From Henckelia pumila (Eukaryota; Streptophyta; Magnoliopsida; Lamiales; Gesneriaceae): 64,000 nucleotides of DNA. The stretch lies in contig NC_133123.1 in assembly GCF_033568475.1 (NCBI RefSeq), positions 135,988,242 to 136,052,241 on the forward strand. The letters are read 5' to 3'. A model generated the notes under the pieces. It made no database searches, was not told the DNA's origin, and saw only the letters and a program-made list of their open reading frames with translations. The position numbers were made by a program, and so were the translations under genes. Positions 50,132 through 63,300 of this stretch are shown in pieces; position 1 is the stretch's first letter; the number at the start of each line of letters is the position of its first letter.

Positions 50132-50377
50132 TAAATTGTTGAAAGTGATGGACCTCCATAAACGAGACAAAATATCTACTGATAATCATTTCAAATTCAT
50201 CTTTCACGAAAATGATCGACATATTAATTCTAAAGATCTGGTCATGCATGTATATCTAGCACATGAAGCAAAAAAGTTAAAGTTTGAAACCAAACATGAA
50301 ATTATTATTTGAAAGAGAAGGATCAAAACCAAATTAATATATAAAAATAATTTGTATGATTTTGTATAGCTAGGTAG

Positions 50378-50462
50378 GGGGGAAGGGATGAAGTGAAAGG
50401 GACGGGTTATAAAGGCGAGGGGGAGGAGGGTGGGGTAGGGGTGGGGTGGGGTGGGGGGGATA
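50378..50462 (+). other. G-rich tract with quadruplex-forming potential
   Basis: Runs of three to seven G recur closely (GAGGGGGAGGAGGGTGGGG, then GGTGGGGTGGGGTGGGGGGG). A TATAAA lies just before at about 50409. No gene model was supported here. Confidence 0.6.
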
Positions 50463-52038
50463 TCTGGCCCGACAGAAGCACGCCTATCGAAGAAGCCAAA
50501 TGCCAAAAGAAAAAAAGAAAAAAGGTAGCATTTATTTCGGGTTGTCCCTCTGAACTCTGATCCTTCCCTTCTGTTCCCCGCTCCTACATGTATACATATA
50601 CATACGTACATATGTATTATTTAAAAATTACTCTACAAATCTGGAGCAAGAATTGGAAAGTAGGGTGCTTCTAGATTTATCTCTTTCGTGTCCAAATAAT
50701 TGCTGCTGAAATTAAAGACATGCTAAGAACTAGTAACAATATCAAAATATTTCATCTTTCTCATTTTGAAAATGTCGTTGCTCATTTTTTGCAAATTTTG
50801 CTATTTCTTTTCCATCTCCTTTTGTTTGGGAGTCCAGAAATCTTCCTCTTTGGTTGAATAGTCTTGTAATAAATTCTTGAACTTCATTAATAATATTACA
50901 AGATTCTTCATCTCAAAAAAAAATTGTGTGGATGGGAGTTTACACGATAAGCATAAAATGATTCGGTTAATATATATATATATTTTGGGATTTTATTACG
51001 TAGTATTATCAAATGATTAGCAAATTCATGTGCTCACGCGCGACATTAATTTCTCTACTGGTGGTCTTTGACCTACTTTGGGAATTCCTATAGTTTGTTT
51101 TATATTTCGATTTTATATTCAAATAAGAGTATTGTCGTAATGTTAAAAAAATAATGAATGTAATTTCAAATTATTGTATTTAAAAGAGTTCATACCATAA
51201 TTAAAAATTTAATAAAGTACTAAACTGAAATTTCAAATTATTAATTAAAAATAAAAAAATTAGAGAAAACAAGACCATTACTCCAAATATTTGTCTATAT
51301 TAGCTAGCCTTATACTTAATAATAACAATAGATTTATATGTCGGAAATTAATCATTTTAAAAAGGAAGTAATTAAATGCTATTTATGTAGCATCCAGTCA
51401 TATATTTTTCAATTTCAAAGAATATCTAAGATATATAACTATATACGTACTCATAATAATATATAAATGAAAAATTAAAAACAACAAATGGAAGTTGGAT
51501 TTGGAAGAGACACCCAAAGTATTCATATAGTTGTAATTATAACTTGATATGCCTAAATATAGGCATACACACGTACAATCAAAAATCAAAAATAATAATA
51601 AGTCACGTGTAAAATTATACATAATTACAAAAATAAAGACATGTATATTATATATTATATAATGTTAAAACATGGGAATCAGATTGACCCTAATTTTACA
51701 TATCGAGTAAAATATATATTACTACTTATTGGTATATGGTACTTTACAATAGCTAGCTACTAAAGTGACACCGTCCTTTGCATTTATTAGATAGCGCCAA
51801 CACCATGACACTGCCCAACCTAATCAAAACTATGCATATTTATGATGTACTCCTAAATCAACATGATGTCATTTGTCACACTATTTTTTTTAATTCACTA
51901 TATGGTTCTTAATTAGATTAATTGACTCGTATTTAATGGGAAATATAGGAATGTTTCTGTACGTACGTACAAATAATTTATATCATGGATTTGGTATAAT
52001 AAGTATTCCAAGTTTGGTTTTTGTGTAGTAATTCGGTA
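50463..52038. other. AT-rich spacer, no gene seen
   Basis: No conserved reading frame or transposon ends were recognised. Confidence 0.5.
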
Positions 52039-52482
52039 ATTAAAATTTAGTGCACTAAGGTACCGTTTGGTACAAGTATAATCAGTGCATGTATAACTTA
52101 TCATATTCAATCTCGCGTTCTTTCGTCATATATACTATTTATCTATCTACTAATTATTTATTTTATATCAATCAAATTATTAATTATTTATCTTAAATCA
52201 ATCAAATAATTGAATTTAAATTACTGTATTACCCTTATAAATAATATTATTTATATTTTATTTATTCTTAAAAAGACAAAATGATAATTTATTAGTTTTA
52301 TATAAAATTTAATCAATTAAATCAAATAATTATAATCTATCAATAAAATAAAAAAACTATATTAGCTATCATTTTTTATTTATTTTATTTATATTACATT
52401 ATATTATTTATCCATGTATTATTTATCTCATCCTCGAAAAGTCTAAAGATCTAACAAGTTAATATTAAAATTTAGTGCACTA
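52039..52482. repeat. Segment flanked by a 19-bp direct repeat
   Basis: ATTAAAATTTAGTGCACTA occurs at 52039-52057 and 52464-52482. The 406 bp between begin AGGTACCGTTTGGTAC, like the MITE end at 46341. No inverted partner end was found, so this may be an insertion with an unusual target duplication, or a local duplication. Confidence 0.4.
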
Positions 52483-53870
52483 ATTGGACCAGCTACCGAT
52501 CTTAACACAAGTTGCTAAGTGCTCCATCTATATACCAACTAGCAATATATGCGCATGCCTTTAATTACATCGTATGTGCATGTTTTCTCAATTTATTAAT
52601 CACATCTTTTAGATGTATTCTTATATCTTATTTATAAAAAAATTAGATAAAAAATAATTATGATGGGAAAACTTGGGAATGTGGGAAAATGTGGACGGGG
52701 GGTAGTTATGAAGTAATTATAAATTTATGAAAATAAGATTATTTGTAGATTGAAAAAGTGCATTTTCATCCCTCCATTTAATTTAAAACGATAAAACTAT
52801 AAATATTAATCTCCAAGGATTAATGTATAACTAGATAATAGTGTAAATATGTTCCACGTTGAATATTTTCACGTTGTCTGAATATTATTGAAAAACGAAA
52901 AAGTCAAGGGCATGAGTAACTGAAAGTTGTTGCGATAGGCATGAAAGTTGTTAAAGGAGTAGCTTCTGTGTTTGTTAGCTTGGTATTTAATAATAATGAA
53001 TCTGAAAAGTCCTTTTTGACTTGACTAATCCTAATATTTTCTCAAATTTCTAAAAATGTAAATAATGGTGCGACCAGATTGACTATTCCTTTTTCTATCG
53101 TTTCTCGGGGTTTGACAGCGCACATTAATTTTCCTACAAATTTTGATTGAAAACAGTAAAAGGGAAGTAGAGAAAACAACTTATCATGAGTGAAAAATAC
53201 ATCTAATTTTCAGTCATTATATATATATATATATGTTTACTGGTAAATATATGCACACGATACGCGCACATAAATTAAAATTTTATTTAAAATATAATTT
53301 ATATTTGTGCACAACAAACTTTTATATGAAATATAATAAGATTTGAATAATTTATATTTAATGTTATGTTTTTTGATTATATTTAAAAATAATTATGGTA
53401 GTTATGAGATAAGGGTGTTTTGGAGATAAAAAATTTGTATGATATAACCTACCAAAAGTAGTTATTATATATATATATATATATGTCTCAAGCTTAATCA
53501 TATAGAAGAGATATGTATGTAGAGTTGGATTTTTGTGAGATGATCTAACAGATTTTTATATTTGAGATGAGTCGAGCATTCTCATATTTAAAACAAAGAA
53601 TTATGTGGCCAAAGATTCGAAGCAATCACTTACATGTACACTCAAGAAACTCAGTGAACGAGGATCGAAAGAGTTGGTGAATGAGCGTTAAAAGAGTTTT
53701 TCGGTGTGACAATTTAGACTATATCAAGTCAATATTAATTTGGCGCATGGAAAATACATAAAAACAACTCTAAAAATGCAATAAGCTGAATGCATTCAAA
53801 ATAATGTGGATCTTGAATCCATATCTATCTCTAATTCAGATTATTTTCTTACCCAAAAATATATTGATGT
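52483..53870. other. AT-rich spacer, no gene seen
   Basis: TA microsatellites lie at about 53218-53234 and 53466-53484. No supported gene was found. Confidence 0.5.
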
Positions 53871-53879
53871 CAATCTTCT

Positions 53880-54165
53880 TTCCCTATTGCCTCAATCTCC
53901 TAGCAATCTCAAGACCCCCGCCCCCTTCAGGCTAAGAAGTTTGTTCTTGTCCCTCGATCTAAAACCCACACTAAACGACCTTGAGTTCTCGACCCCTCGC
54001 GCCCTATGGGGCTAACCATCTCCTCCCCGTTTCCACTGGAGCTCGGGTCCTCGAGTCGTGGTCTACCCAGTACCTCGGGTCCTTAGCCGTTGGTTTGTTC
54101 ACGTGGATCATGCTCTTCCACCTCGATCATGGTCAGGACTTGCGGAACATCGAGATATTACCGTG
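53880..54165 (+). other. Unexplained GC-richer island
   Basis: About 285 bp of balanced base composition in AT-rich DNA, with open frames on the plus strand (about 69 and 61 codons) that overlap in different frames. No domain was recognised. It could be a fragment of a transposon LTR or a decayed gene. Confidence 0.3.
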
Positions 54166-55404
54166 ATACACCAATATTTATAACAAAATGTGCCTCGATA
54201 AAAAAATATTGGCCTATACATAAATAGCATACAGTTTTAGACCAGTTGGCAATTTTGTCACTACAAAAAACAACTCTCCTACTCCATTTTATTTATAGCT
54301 ACGTCTCTTTATTCAATTGAGAGTGATTCTGCATATATATCTCATGTGTTATGTTTAAAGATATTAAAATCTCTTTATGCAAAAATCTATTTTTTGTTAA
54401 TTGTAAAATCTATAGCTAATAGCCGTACGTATTATCGAAATTTTTTTCTTTTTGTACGCACACTTTATATCTGCATATACAGTAAACTATCCAGATATCA
54501 AAGTACTGATCAAATTATGAAAATCCAAACATAATAGTAACATAAAACCAAGGGAATCAAAAAATTAGCATACCCATATATATTTTATTTATATTATATC
54601 ATATACCATACCTATTATAATTTGCATTCTCTCTGATCCCTCTCTCTTCTTTATGACTACTTTTACAATATGCCTTTTGTCTCCCTCTCTTTGAAAGCAT
54701 TTCACCAACTTTCCTGTGTAGGACTTGGATATAATCACTATTTTGTGTGTTGTAGTAATATTCATATACACATATTACCTCATCTGTCTTGGGGTACAAT
54801 ACTAAAGCCAAATTGCTTGCTGTGTAATTGAGTTTTCAAAGTCTTCCTTTTCCAGTCTTTCCGTAGGTCAAATTTACTGCTCCAACTATTTCACTTCCCC
54901 CAACATACATAGGTATTTTGGATCAATAATAGACGGCCCCCTTCAATTCCCATTTTGTTCCCCTTCCCTCAATACTAAAAGGTCATAGTATCATTGGATT
55001 TTAAATTCTAACCATTTTCAACCAAGTACAAGACTAGTTAAATGGCCGTTAATAAGATGTAAGATCTTTGTTTCAAATTCAATGATCCAATTTTAATTTA
55101 GTTACTTAGGTTTACTTTTCTTGTGAACCTTACATATCTGGATCAACGTCTGTGGACAATTGGATTTAGCCATATGCCATTTTATGCATGCTAGCAATAG
55201 TTCAACCTTGTGAAATCAAGGTTAAATTTGACAAAAAATGAGTTTGAAGTGTGTTCAAGGCCTGGTTACAACAATGGATTCTTGATTGGGGCCTGAGTGG
55301 CCCATCTCATGGGTTCAAAGGCCTGGGCCGGGCTCCATTAACACAATGGTTCATGCAAGCTTACTTGATTAATGATTTCAACTTTTTATTGATTTAAGCC
55401 TACC

Positions 55405-55454
55405 AACTTTGAACCATGTCATCGTCAAAAAAAAAAACTTTGAACCATGTCATC
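55405..55454. mobile_element. Minimal poly-A insertion with 19-bp target duplication
   Basis: AACTTTGAACCATGTCATC at 55405-55423 is repeated exactly at 55436-55454. Only GTC plus nine A lie between. A long duplication around a poly-A tail is what LINE machinery leaves, so this looks like an extremely shortened LINE or SINE insertion. Confidence 0.55.
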
Positions 55455-56250
55455 ACTATTCACTAGGACTATAGGAGTGAATGAATTGCTACGAAAACTA
55501 TGTTTCTGGATTTTTTTTTTTCAAATTTGGAATTTTATAAAAATTCCATCGGATTCAGATTAAATCTAAATTTATAGCGGATTAGAATCGATTTTTGGCC
55601 GAAACGGATTTTTTAATTTCAAGTAAATACGTGTAACAGGTCTTTAAACAATATTCTGATCAAATAAATTACCTTATAATTGATTATTTTAATTTATTTC
55701 CAATCTAATTCTGTGAGTCGTTCTATGTATAATTATATAGTAATACGTAGATCTATTATAATTATTTATATTTATTTTCCTTGTTATATGAGAAACTACC
55801 AGCATCTACAATATTCGAATGAAAGATATTGATATACTAATGTATCATGTATGTGTTACTTTGCGACGAGATCTTAGCTGGCTAAAGCTGAGGTCCTGAG
55901 ATTCTTTGATTTTATGTTCGATTTTCGTTGATTGCGGATAGTTTTCTTAATTTATTTAGATAAATTTAAAAGTTTTCTTTGTAATTTTTTTGCTCGATCG
56001 AGACAAACACGTCTCGAGTAAACATTTGTGTATAGTGCATACAGTTACTTTATATAATTGTAATTTGGATCAAAATTGTATATTTATTCTTAAAAAAAAA
56101 TGTATATGTTATTTTCACGAAGCAATCAAAAAATTAAAATTAGCGGAGCTGTACGTTTGACTCATTTCCAGACAGAAAAGTCAGCAAAGGGCAAAATCCA
56201 CCCCAGCGTACAACCGCGGTAGGCGCCTTTGCCAAATCTGTCTCCCCTCT
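55455..56250. other. AT-rich spacer before the LETM1 gene
   Basis: No gene was recognised. The final part probably contains the LETM1 promoter; no TATA box is assigned. Confidence 0.45.
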
Positions 56251-57311
56251 TCCAAACTCAACAGCCAGATTTCCATAATGTACTAATTTTATTTGAGAAG
56301 AAACTGTAGGAAGCTACAGCAAACGAAGGAAAATCACTCGGAGTGAGTTTCTTTTCTCCATTCCGCATCGTTCATTGATCATCTTCATATTTTCAGGTCA
56401 GTTCTCTTCAGATTTATTGTTCTAATTTGGCAGTTTTTTTGTAAATAAATTTATGATCGTGTAATATCTTATGCAAGCCTATTTGGAGGAGGTTTTATGC
56501 ACAATTTATTGATTGAAACAGGAAGAAGGCGTCGTTTAATGTTTCCGTGGATTAGATTCTGACTATGAAAATTATTTATTTGCTGCGATATTATGTGTGG
56601 CAGCTTTAGGTTTGTTTGTTTGAATTTATTTTATTTATTAGTGTGTGATTGCAATGCTTAAGTTTAATTGTAGAAATTTGATGGCAGATGTAATCGAAAA
56701 AACACTCTGTTTTAGCTGAAGATTTGATTTTAACTACTACTTTCAGTAAGAGTGCCTCATTTTAGTTAAAAGTTTGTAAAGTTTTGTTAGATCGAACGGT
56801 TTCTTATTTGTTATTTGGCAACCTATTGAATGCGGTTAAGTTCGGCTCTACCATTGTAAAATGTGGATGGGTGTTATTTGTCAACCAAGTCACGTTGAAA
56901 AGCTTCAGCACTTCATTGACTAATTAATCTACTGGATAAACTTGAAAGATTATATTTCCTGTTTATATGTGGCAAATTGCAGTTTTGTTTGGATGTGTAC
57001 GAGAAATTTATGCTTTTATCTATATTCGCCTCAAGAATTTTTGAGCTTAATTGGAAGGATTATAAAGTGGCACAAATTTGTGTCAAAGACTAGTTTTGAG
57101 AAGACAAGAAATAGTGGAGTGGAGTTCCAAAACAGTTACGCACAACTTTGTTGTTAGCTTCTTGTTATTTTGAAGTTAATAAATACTTATTTTTCTTTTA
57201 CTAATTCTGGCCCTACTATGCAGTTTGAGGTGCATAGCCAAAGATTTAAATGTGTTTGTACATCAGAGAGTGCTATCTCAATTGTATTTAAACATTACAA
57301 GCTTCTTCATT
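56251..57311 (+). other. Probable 5' leader of the LETM1 gene with one intron
   Basis: A leader exon is proposed to end at 56396 (TTTCAG|GTCAGT), with a second leader segment starting at 57224 (TATGCAG|TTTGAGG) and running into the ATG at 57312. Both splice sites are good matches. The intron would be about 827 bp. The transcription start is not visible. Confidence 0.5.
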
Positions 57312-60300
57312 ATGTCGTCTAGAACACTGTTGCGGAAAAAAAATAATCTCATCGATACGCTTAGGCGACCTCCATTTTGGGTTCAAAGATTGTTGAGTTC
57401 TGAGTATGGAAACACATTGGGGATTTGCCATTCACAACATTGGAGCTGGGCTGCGGGTTATTCGTCATCTAGTGCAAATCTTAGAGACAAAAAAGATTCC
57501 AATTCTCCAACCAAAGATGGAATATCCTGTTTGTTAATGAGAAAATGTGTTGAGCACAGCTTATTTGGTGTCCCATCTTTGCACCATGAGATTGGAATGC
57601 AAAGAAAATTTTCCCCTTTTGGACATGGGTGGATAACAGAGTATGCACACACTTTTTCTGCTCTGGCCGGTCAGCCTGAAACAGGTAGTGGTGATGATAA
57701 AAATGAAGAACCAGCTGTTAAGCAAAAAAAGGAGCCTTCGCCAGAAGAATGTGATCAGGCGGTTGAAGGCTTGAGCTCGGTTAAAGCAAAAGCAAAAGCC
57801 AAACAGCTGCAAGAATCTAAGAAAAGTGATAAAACTATTCTAAAGAAGATGTGGACTATGCTTCTCGGAATTGGTCCAGCTTTAAGGGCTGTTGCCTCTA
57901 TGAGCAGGTGAACCTTTGTGTTCTCTGTTTCTCTTGTTCCAAAACTAAATTATCACGTTTTCTCGTCAGCCCATATTGTTGGAATGGTTGAAATGAAAAG
58001 GTTCATGTTTCTTTTGTTTCTGTCGTCCTCAAAGATATTTATCTGAATTATGTTCATTTTTATCCTCTTATGGTAGGGCTGATTGGGCAAAAAAATTGCA
58101 TCACTGGAAGGATGAGATTAAATCGACATTACAACACTACTGGTTGGGTACAAAGCTACTTTGGGCTGATGTGAGGATATGCTCAAGACTATTGTTAAAA
58201 CTTGCTAGTGGGAAAACTCTTTCCAGGCGAGAGAGGCAACAACTCACACGAACAACAGCTGACATTTTCAGGCTGGTTCCTTTTGCAGTCTTTGTTATAG
58301 TACCATTCATGGAATTTTTACTTCCTGTATTCCTTAAATTGTTCCCCAACATGCTGCCGTCAACCTTCCAGGACAAGATGAAAGAACAGGTAGATTTATG
58401 TAGGTGTAAGATATCTTCAGCATTTGTCCGCAACCCTTTCTGTGTCTGAGATATTTATTTTAGTTTCTTCTTTCTGGACTTACTTTGTGTTTCAACCTCA
58501 TCTCCTCGGCCCTTACTTTTTACTTCAGGAAGTTCTGTGTATCTGCTCACCTTGTACATTTGTTTTATCATTTAAGAAAAATCCAAAATACCTAGCTCAA
58601 AATTTTATCAAGACACAATCAAATATAGATGTCTTCTGGTTTAATATTAAGTCCCTTGTTTCTTGTATTTCCCTTGAATTGCTTATTAATCTTGGATAAA
58701 ATGCTTTAAAATAGGAAGCCCTGAAGAAGAGACTGAATGCAAGGATAGAATATGCAAAGTTTCTTCAAGACACTGTAAAAGAAATGGCAAAGGAAGTTCA
58801 GAACTCAAGAAGTGGAGAGATAAAGAAAACTGCTGAAGATCTTGATGAATTCATGAACAAGGCAAGAAACTTAATATTCATTTTATATTTCACCTTATTG
58901 TTTTCTGATTTTTTCCAAAAAAAGACACAGCTGTTATTTGAGAAGTTTTCTTTTGGTTATTTTCTCACCAATGCTTTGCCTCTTTTTGATATTGCTTTCT
59001 TAATTCTTGACCAGGTCAGGAGGGGGGCTGGGGTCTCCAATGAGGAAATTTTAGGCTTTGCCAAATTGTTTAATGACGAACTTACTCTGGATAACATCAG
59101 CAGGTAATTGTTTGATGCTCTTCCATATTTTGGATTCTATCTTCTTTATATAGGTAGTGGCCCAACAATGTGGTTGGTGTTACGTTGATGTAAAAGTTTA
59201 ATCTATATCTTTGATGTAGACCCAGGTTGATGACCATGTGCAAGTATATGGGCATTGGTGTATATGGTGGTACTGATGCATATCTACGCTATATGCTTCG
59301 AAAGAGACTTCAAAAGTAAGCTACTTCATTTACACATGAATGCTCGTTTTTCATGATTTGATAATGGTGGTTCGTGTTTTGGATTTCTTTGCACATGCAT
59401 GGTGGTAGTGTGACATGAACTGAAGGAGCCAACTGCACTACTACTAGTGAGTTGGTTGTCCACTTGGTTATGTACTGGATAATATTTGATCAGGTTTGTT
59501 TTTCTATATATGTCATTTAACTATTGGATTCTACTCCCATGGACATATTGAATCAAGTACAAAAAAGTTCTTAGGATTGGATGTTGTTTTTTTTAGAGGG
59601 TTTGATAGGATTTTGGATAGTATGGGAATGTCTGAGAGGATTTTTTGCCGCCACGATGTTTCTCACAGTTTGATTTTTTTTTTTGACCTTATTATTCTTC
59701 TTTTGATGAGGTATTTGATATGAGTAGAAGGAATAAAATGTGACTGAGCTCTGAGTAATGTTTTTTCAAGCGAAGGAAATGGGTATGGAGCAATTACTGG
59801 ATATTAAACAAAAACAAGTTATGAAGTGGCAATGAGAAAAGGGATTAGGTAGAGCACAACAGTTAGAGTGAAGCACAGGAATGAATTCCAGAGGCCGTCC
59901 AGTGAATTGTGATGGAGAAAGGCACGATGAAAAAAGATGACTCTTAATCACAGAAGAAAAGTGCTAGCTAAAACATGTTCTTTTATCTGTACGTAGTTAT
60001 GCAGTTCAATTTGGAATAATGTCCAAAGGTTAATGTTTAAAAAGAGTGTTATTTATAATTAAAGTCTGAAATATATTTCTATACAACCCTGCAAATAATA
60101 ATTTATTCCACACACACACACAAATATCTGTGTGTTTGTATATTATTACCGTTCCATGTATGCTTGGTCCCTCAGTTCAGTGTATGTTTCTACTTCTGGT
60201 TATGCCTAGACAAGATGTTTGTAAATGCCAGAAGTAAAGTGAAATCTCACTTGGACATGCTGAAACATCATTATTGTTTCATGCTTTCCATAATTTTTAT

Positions 60301-63300
60301 TCTATTCTTGTTGTTTTCATGCTTTCCCATAGTTTTTTCTCGATTGATTGGTCATAACTGAAGAAATGTAGTGTATTATTGGACACAGAGAGAGATTCAT
60401 GTTGTTGGAGAAGGAATGGAGAACCTGTATCTTGTAAATATTGAAGCACTCAGACCTCAGCTAAATGTGTTTCATGCCAAAGCAATCTGTTTTTCATGTG
60501 CTCTTTTATTTATTTATTTATTATTTATTTATTTTTAATTCTGCAAGGATCAAGATGGATGACACAATGATTCAATCGGAGGGGGTTGAGTCTCTTACCG
60601 AGGAGGAGCTTCGTCAAGCATGTCGAGATCGTGGCTTACTTGGATTACTTTCAGTTGATGAAATGCGGCAACAGGTTTCTTCAATATTTCAAAGCCTTTT
60701 TCAAGTTCCAGAGAATAGTTATCATTTAGATAAACCGATGATTTTATTGAACCGGAAAGAATCTAGTTGATTAACTGATTTTGTAACAGGCAGAAGTGTG
60801 CCTAAATACACTCATGAATACCTATTTCTTTTATAAGGGTATCAGACTGTGTTGGTGTAAAAATGAGGATAGGGAAGTTTATAAACAAGTGACAGAGCCT
60901 GAAAGTTCTTGTGGTGTCAAATAATGCACTTTCTATATGGCAAATGTGATACTATATATTTTGTGTGTGTGGGCGAGAAGAGGACCTATTTAAGTGTAGT
61001 TTGAATGATTTTTGCCGTGATTGTTATAAGTCTCTGCTTGACAGATTGAGGGTGGTTGTTATTTTCCTTCTACAATTGTATGTTTAGCTCTATGCTTCCA
61101 TTTCATACAGTTATTGTGGTAACATACTTTGCTGCAATTTCTCAGCCCATTATTGACTCTGTAGTATAGCAGTGCTTTTCCTTTGTGAATCTGCAGATTG
61201 GATCTTCCAGTATACTATTATTTTCTGGAGTTAATAAAAGGTTCACTAGTATCTCCCATTGATGGATATTTATGTTTGTTGCAGTTGCACGATTGGCTGG
61301 ACTTATCTCTCAACCATTCTGTACCATCATCTTTATTAATTCTTTCCAGGTAACTAAAACTTCCACAAGCTATATGGGTGAATGTCAAACATTATTGATT
61401 TTTAATATTTTATTTTTGGTATCTTGTTCCAGAGCATTCAGCGTCTCTGGTAAAGTAAAGCCAGAAGAAGCTGTTCAAGCTACGCTCTCATCTCTGCCTG
61501 ATGAAGTTGTGGACACTGTTGGTATCACATCTTTGCCTTCAGAAGATTCAGTCTCTGAAAGGAGGAGAAAGTTAGAGTTCCTAGAAATGCAAGAAGAATT
61601 AATTAAGGTCTGATTAGGCTCTTAATTGTCCGATTGTATCTCATTTCCTATGAAAGAAGTTATTGTGCCTGCCAGCATATCAATGAGCTAATTGCAAAAA
61701 TGGGAAGTGGAAAGATAACTACAACAAGATCTTCTTTGATCATTTATGATGCTTTTCTCTTCAAATATTTCCCACTCTATATTTTTTTTCTGTTTCCGTT
61801 TAAAATATTGACAAAGCCTTATTCTCTTGGGACTTTCTAGTTAGACTTTTGGAAAGGATTTATGGAATGTATCAACTACTTTATTTCTGCATCATGGTCT
61901 CTTAATCTGGTCTACATGCCTTAGTAATTTTATCACGCTGTCATGATTTAAGATCGTATTTGCTCATTGTGTTCTAGGTTCCAGTAATGTACTGTATTTA
62001 ACCGTATGTTATAGAATTTGTTGTTTCAATCTTTTGATCAGTAAATTTCTCTCTTTTGAGGTGAGTGTATGTCTGCGTGTTTGTGAATGTGACCTTGATA
62101 AAGTTTCCATTGCGAAGTTTTTCTTTTCATTTTTATCAGTAACTGTAGAGTTTATTATTATAGGAGGAGGAAGAGAAAGAGGAGGAGGAGCAAGCTAGGT
62201 TGAAGGAATCTGTCATAGGCCAGAAGGATGTAGCCTTGGAAGAGATGATGACCGCAACTGCAAAAGAGACAGAAGAGCTTGAAAAAGCTAAAACTTTGGA
62301 TAAACAAGAGCAACTTTGTGAGCTTAGCCGTGCATTGGCTGTTCTAGCATCAGCATCGGTGTGACTTCGTTCTTGATTGTTATCTGTTGCTAGTCAGCAC
62401 CTGTCATAAACTTTTTATTTTCTCTTCTGCCTTTTCAGTCTGTAAGCAGGGAGCGTGAGGAGTTCTTGAGACTTGTCAACAAAGAGGTAATTATTCCGTT
62501 GGTTTTTAGTTTTTACCATTTAGCTTGGGAACAAAAACATTGAAGATTTCTATTGTGTTTTGTGCCTGGTAATTGGTTTATGCTAAAATAAAAAGTGCAC
62601 TGTAATTCAGCACTGTCAAGTCTTTATTTGTCTTCTCCAGTTTGATCTTTATCTTGATTCTCATTTCACTTAATCTTTTCACGATCACATCTTTTTGTCC
62701 CATTAACTTCCTGGGTCTTCTCGTTCTTTCTATTTAACTCTGTTGGTTGAACTTTTTCTTTGTTCTGTCCGTTGGAAATGCCTACTTGCATGGAGGCTGT
62801 AGGTAAAGGGCTTGAAAGTCATTTCATATGTAAGCTATTAACATAGTAGTTACTTTTATAAAGTATAATTTTTTTGGCACAGAGTGATTTCTGGTGATAT
62901 AAGTTTATAGACTTAACAATAAAGTGCTATGGTGCTTAACATTTGGATCTTGTGCAAAGAGTCTGGTGAAATGAGGAAAATTGGTGATTATATGCATGTC
63001 TCGCCCGAATCTTGATTTCTCATCTCTTCATGCATCTCATTTTTTGTCCTTGGTACGCAGTAGTCCAAAAAACTGTTCTCACTTTAAATGTTATGAATTG
63101 CATGAAGGTTGTGTCACTGTATATTATTGACTAGTACAGATGCAATGATTTTGCTTTTCAATGTACATAAAGCTATCAAGGTTTCTAATTAATAAATGTC
63201 AAGTTGGTATCTTAGTAGGTCTATTTTGTATTCTCACTTTGAAATTGAATTTGCAGATAGAGTTGTACAATAGTGTGGTTCAGAACGAGGGTACTGATGG

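Noticed and set aside
50204-50611. 135-codon minus-strand frame across the G-rich tract
   Set aside because: The proline runs come from the G-rich repeat; no domain and no continuity with a gene model.
57225-57311. N-terminal extension of LETM1 by 29 codons
   Set aside because: It begins with TTG next to a likely leader splice acceptor; [10 protein letters not shown] at 57312 fits LETM1 targeting sequences.
59496-60361. Several small frames in the large LETM1 intron
   Set aside because: No domain, no splice support and not needed for the LETM1 frame.
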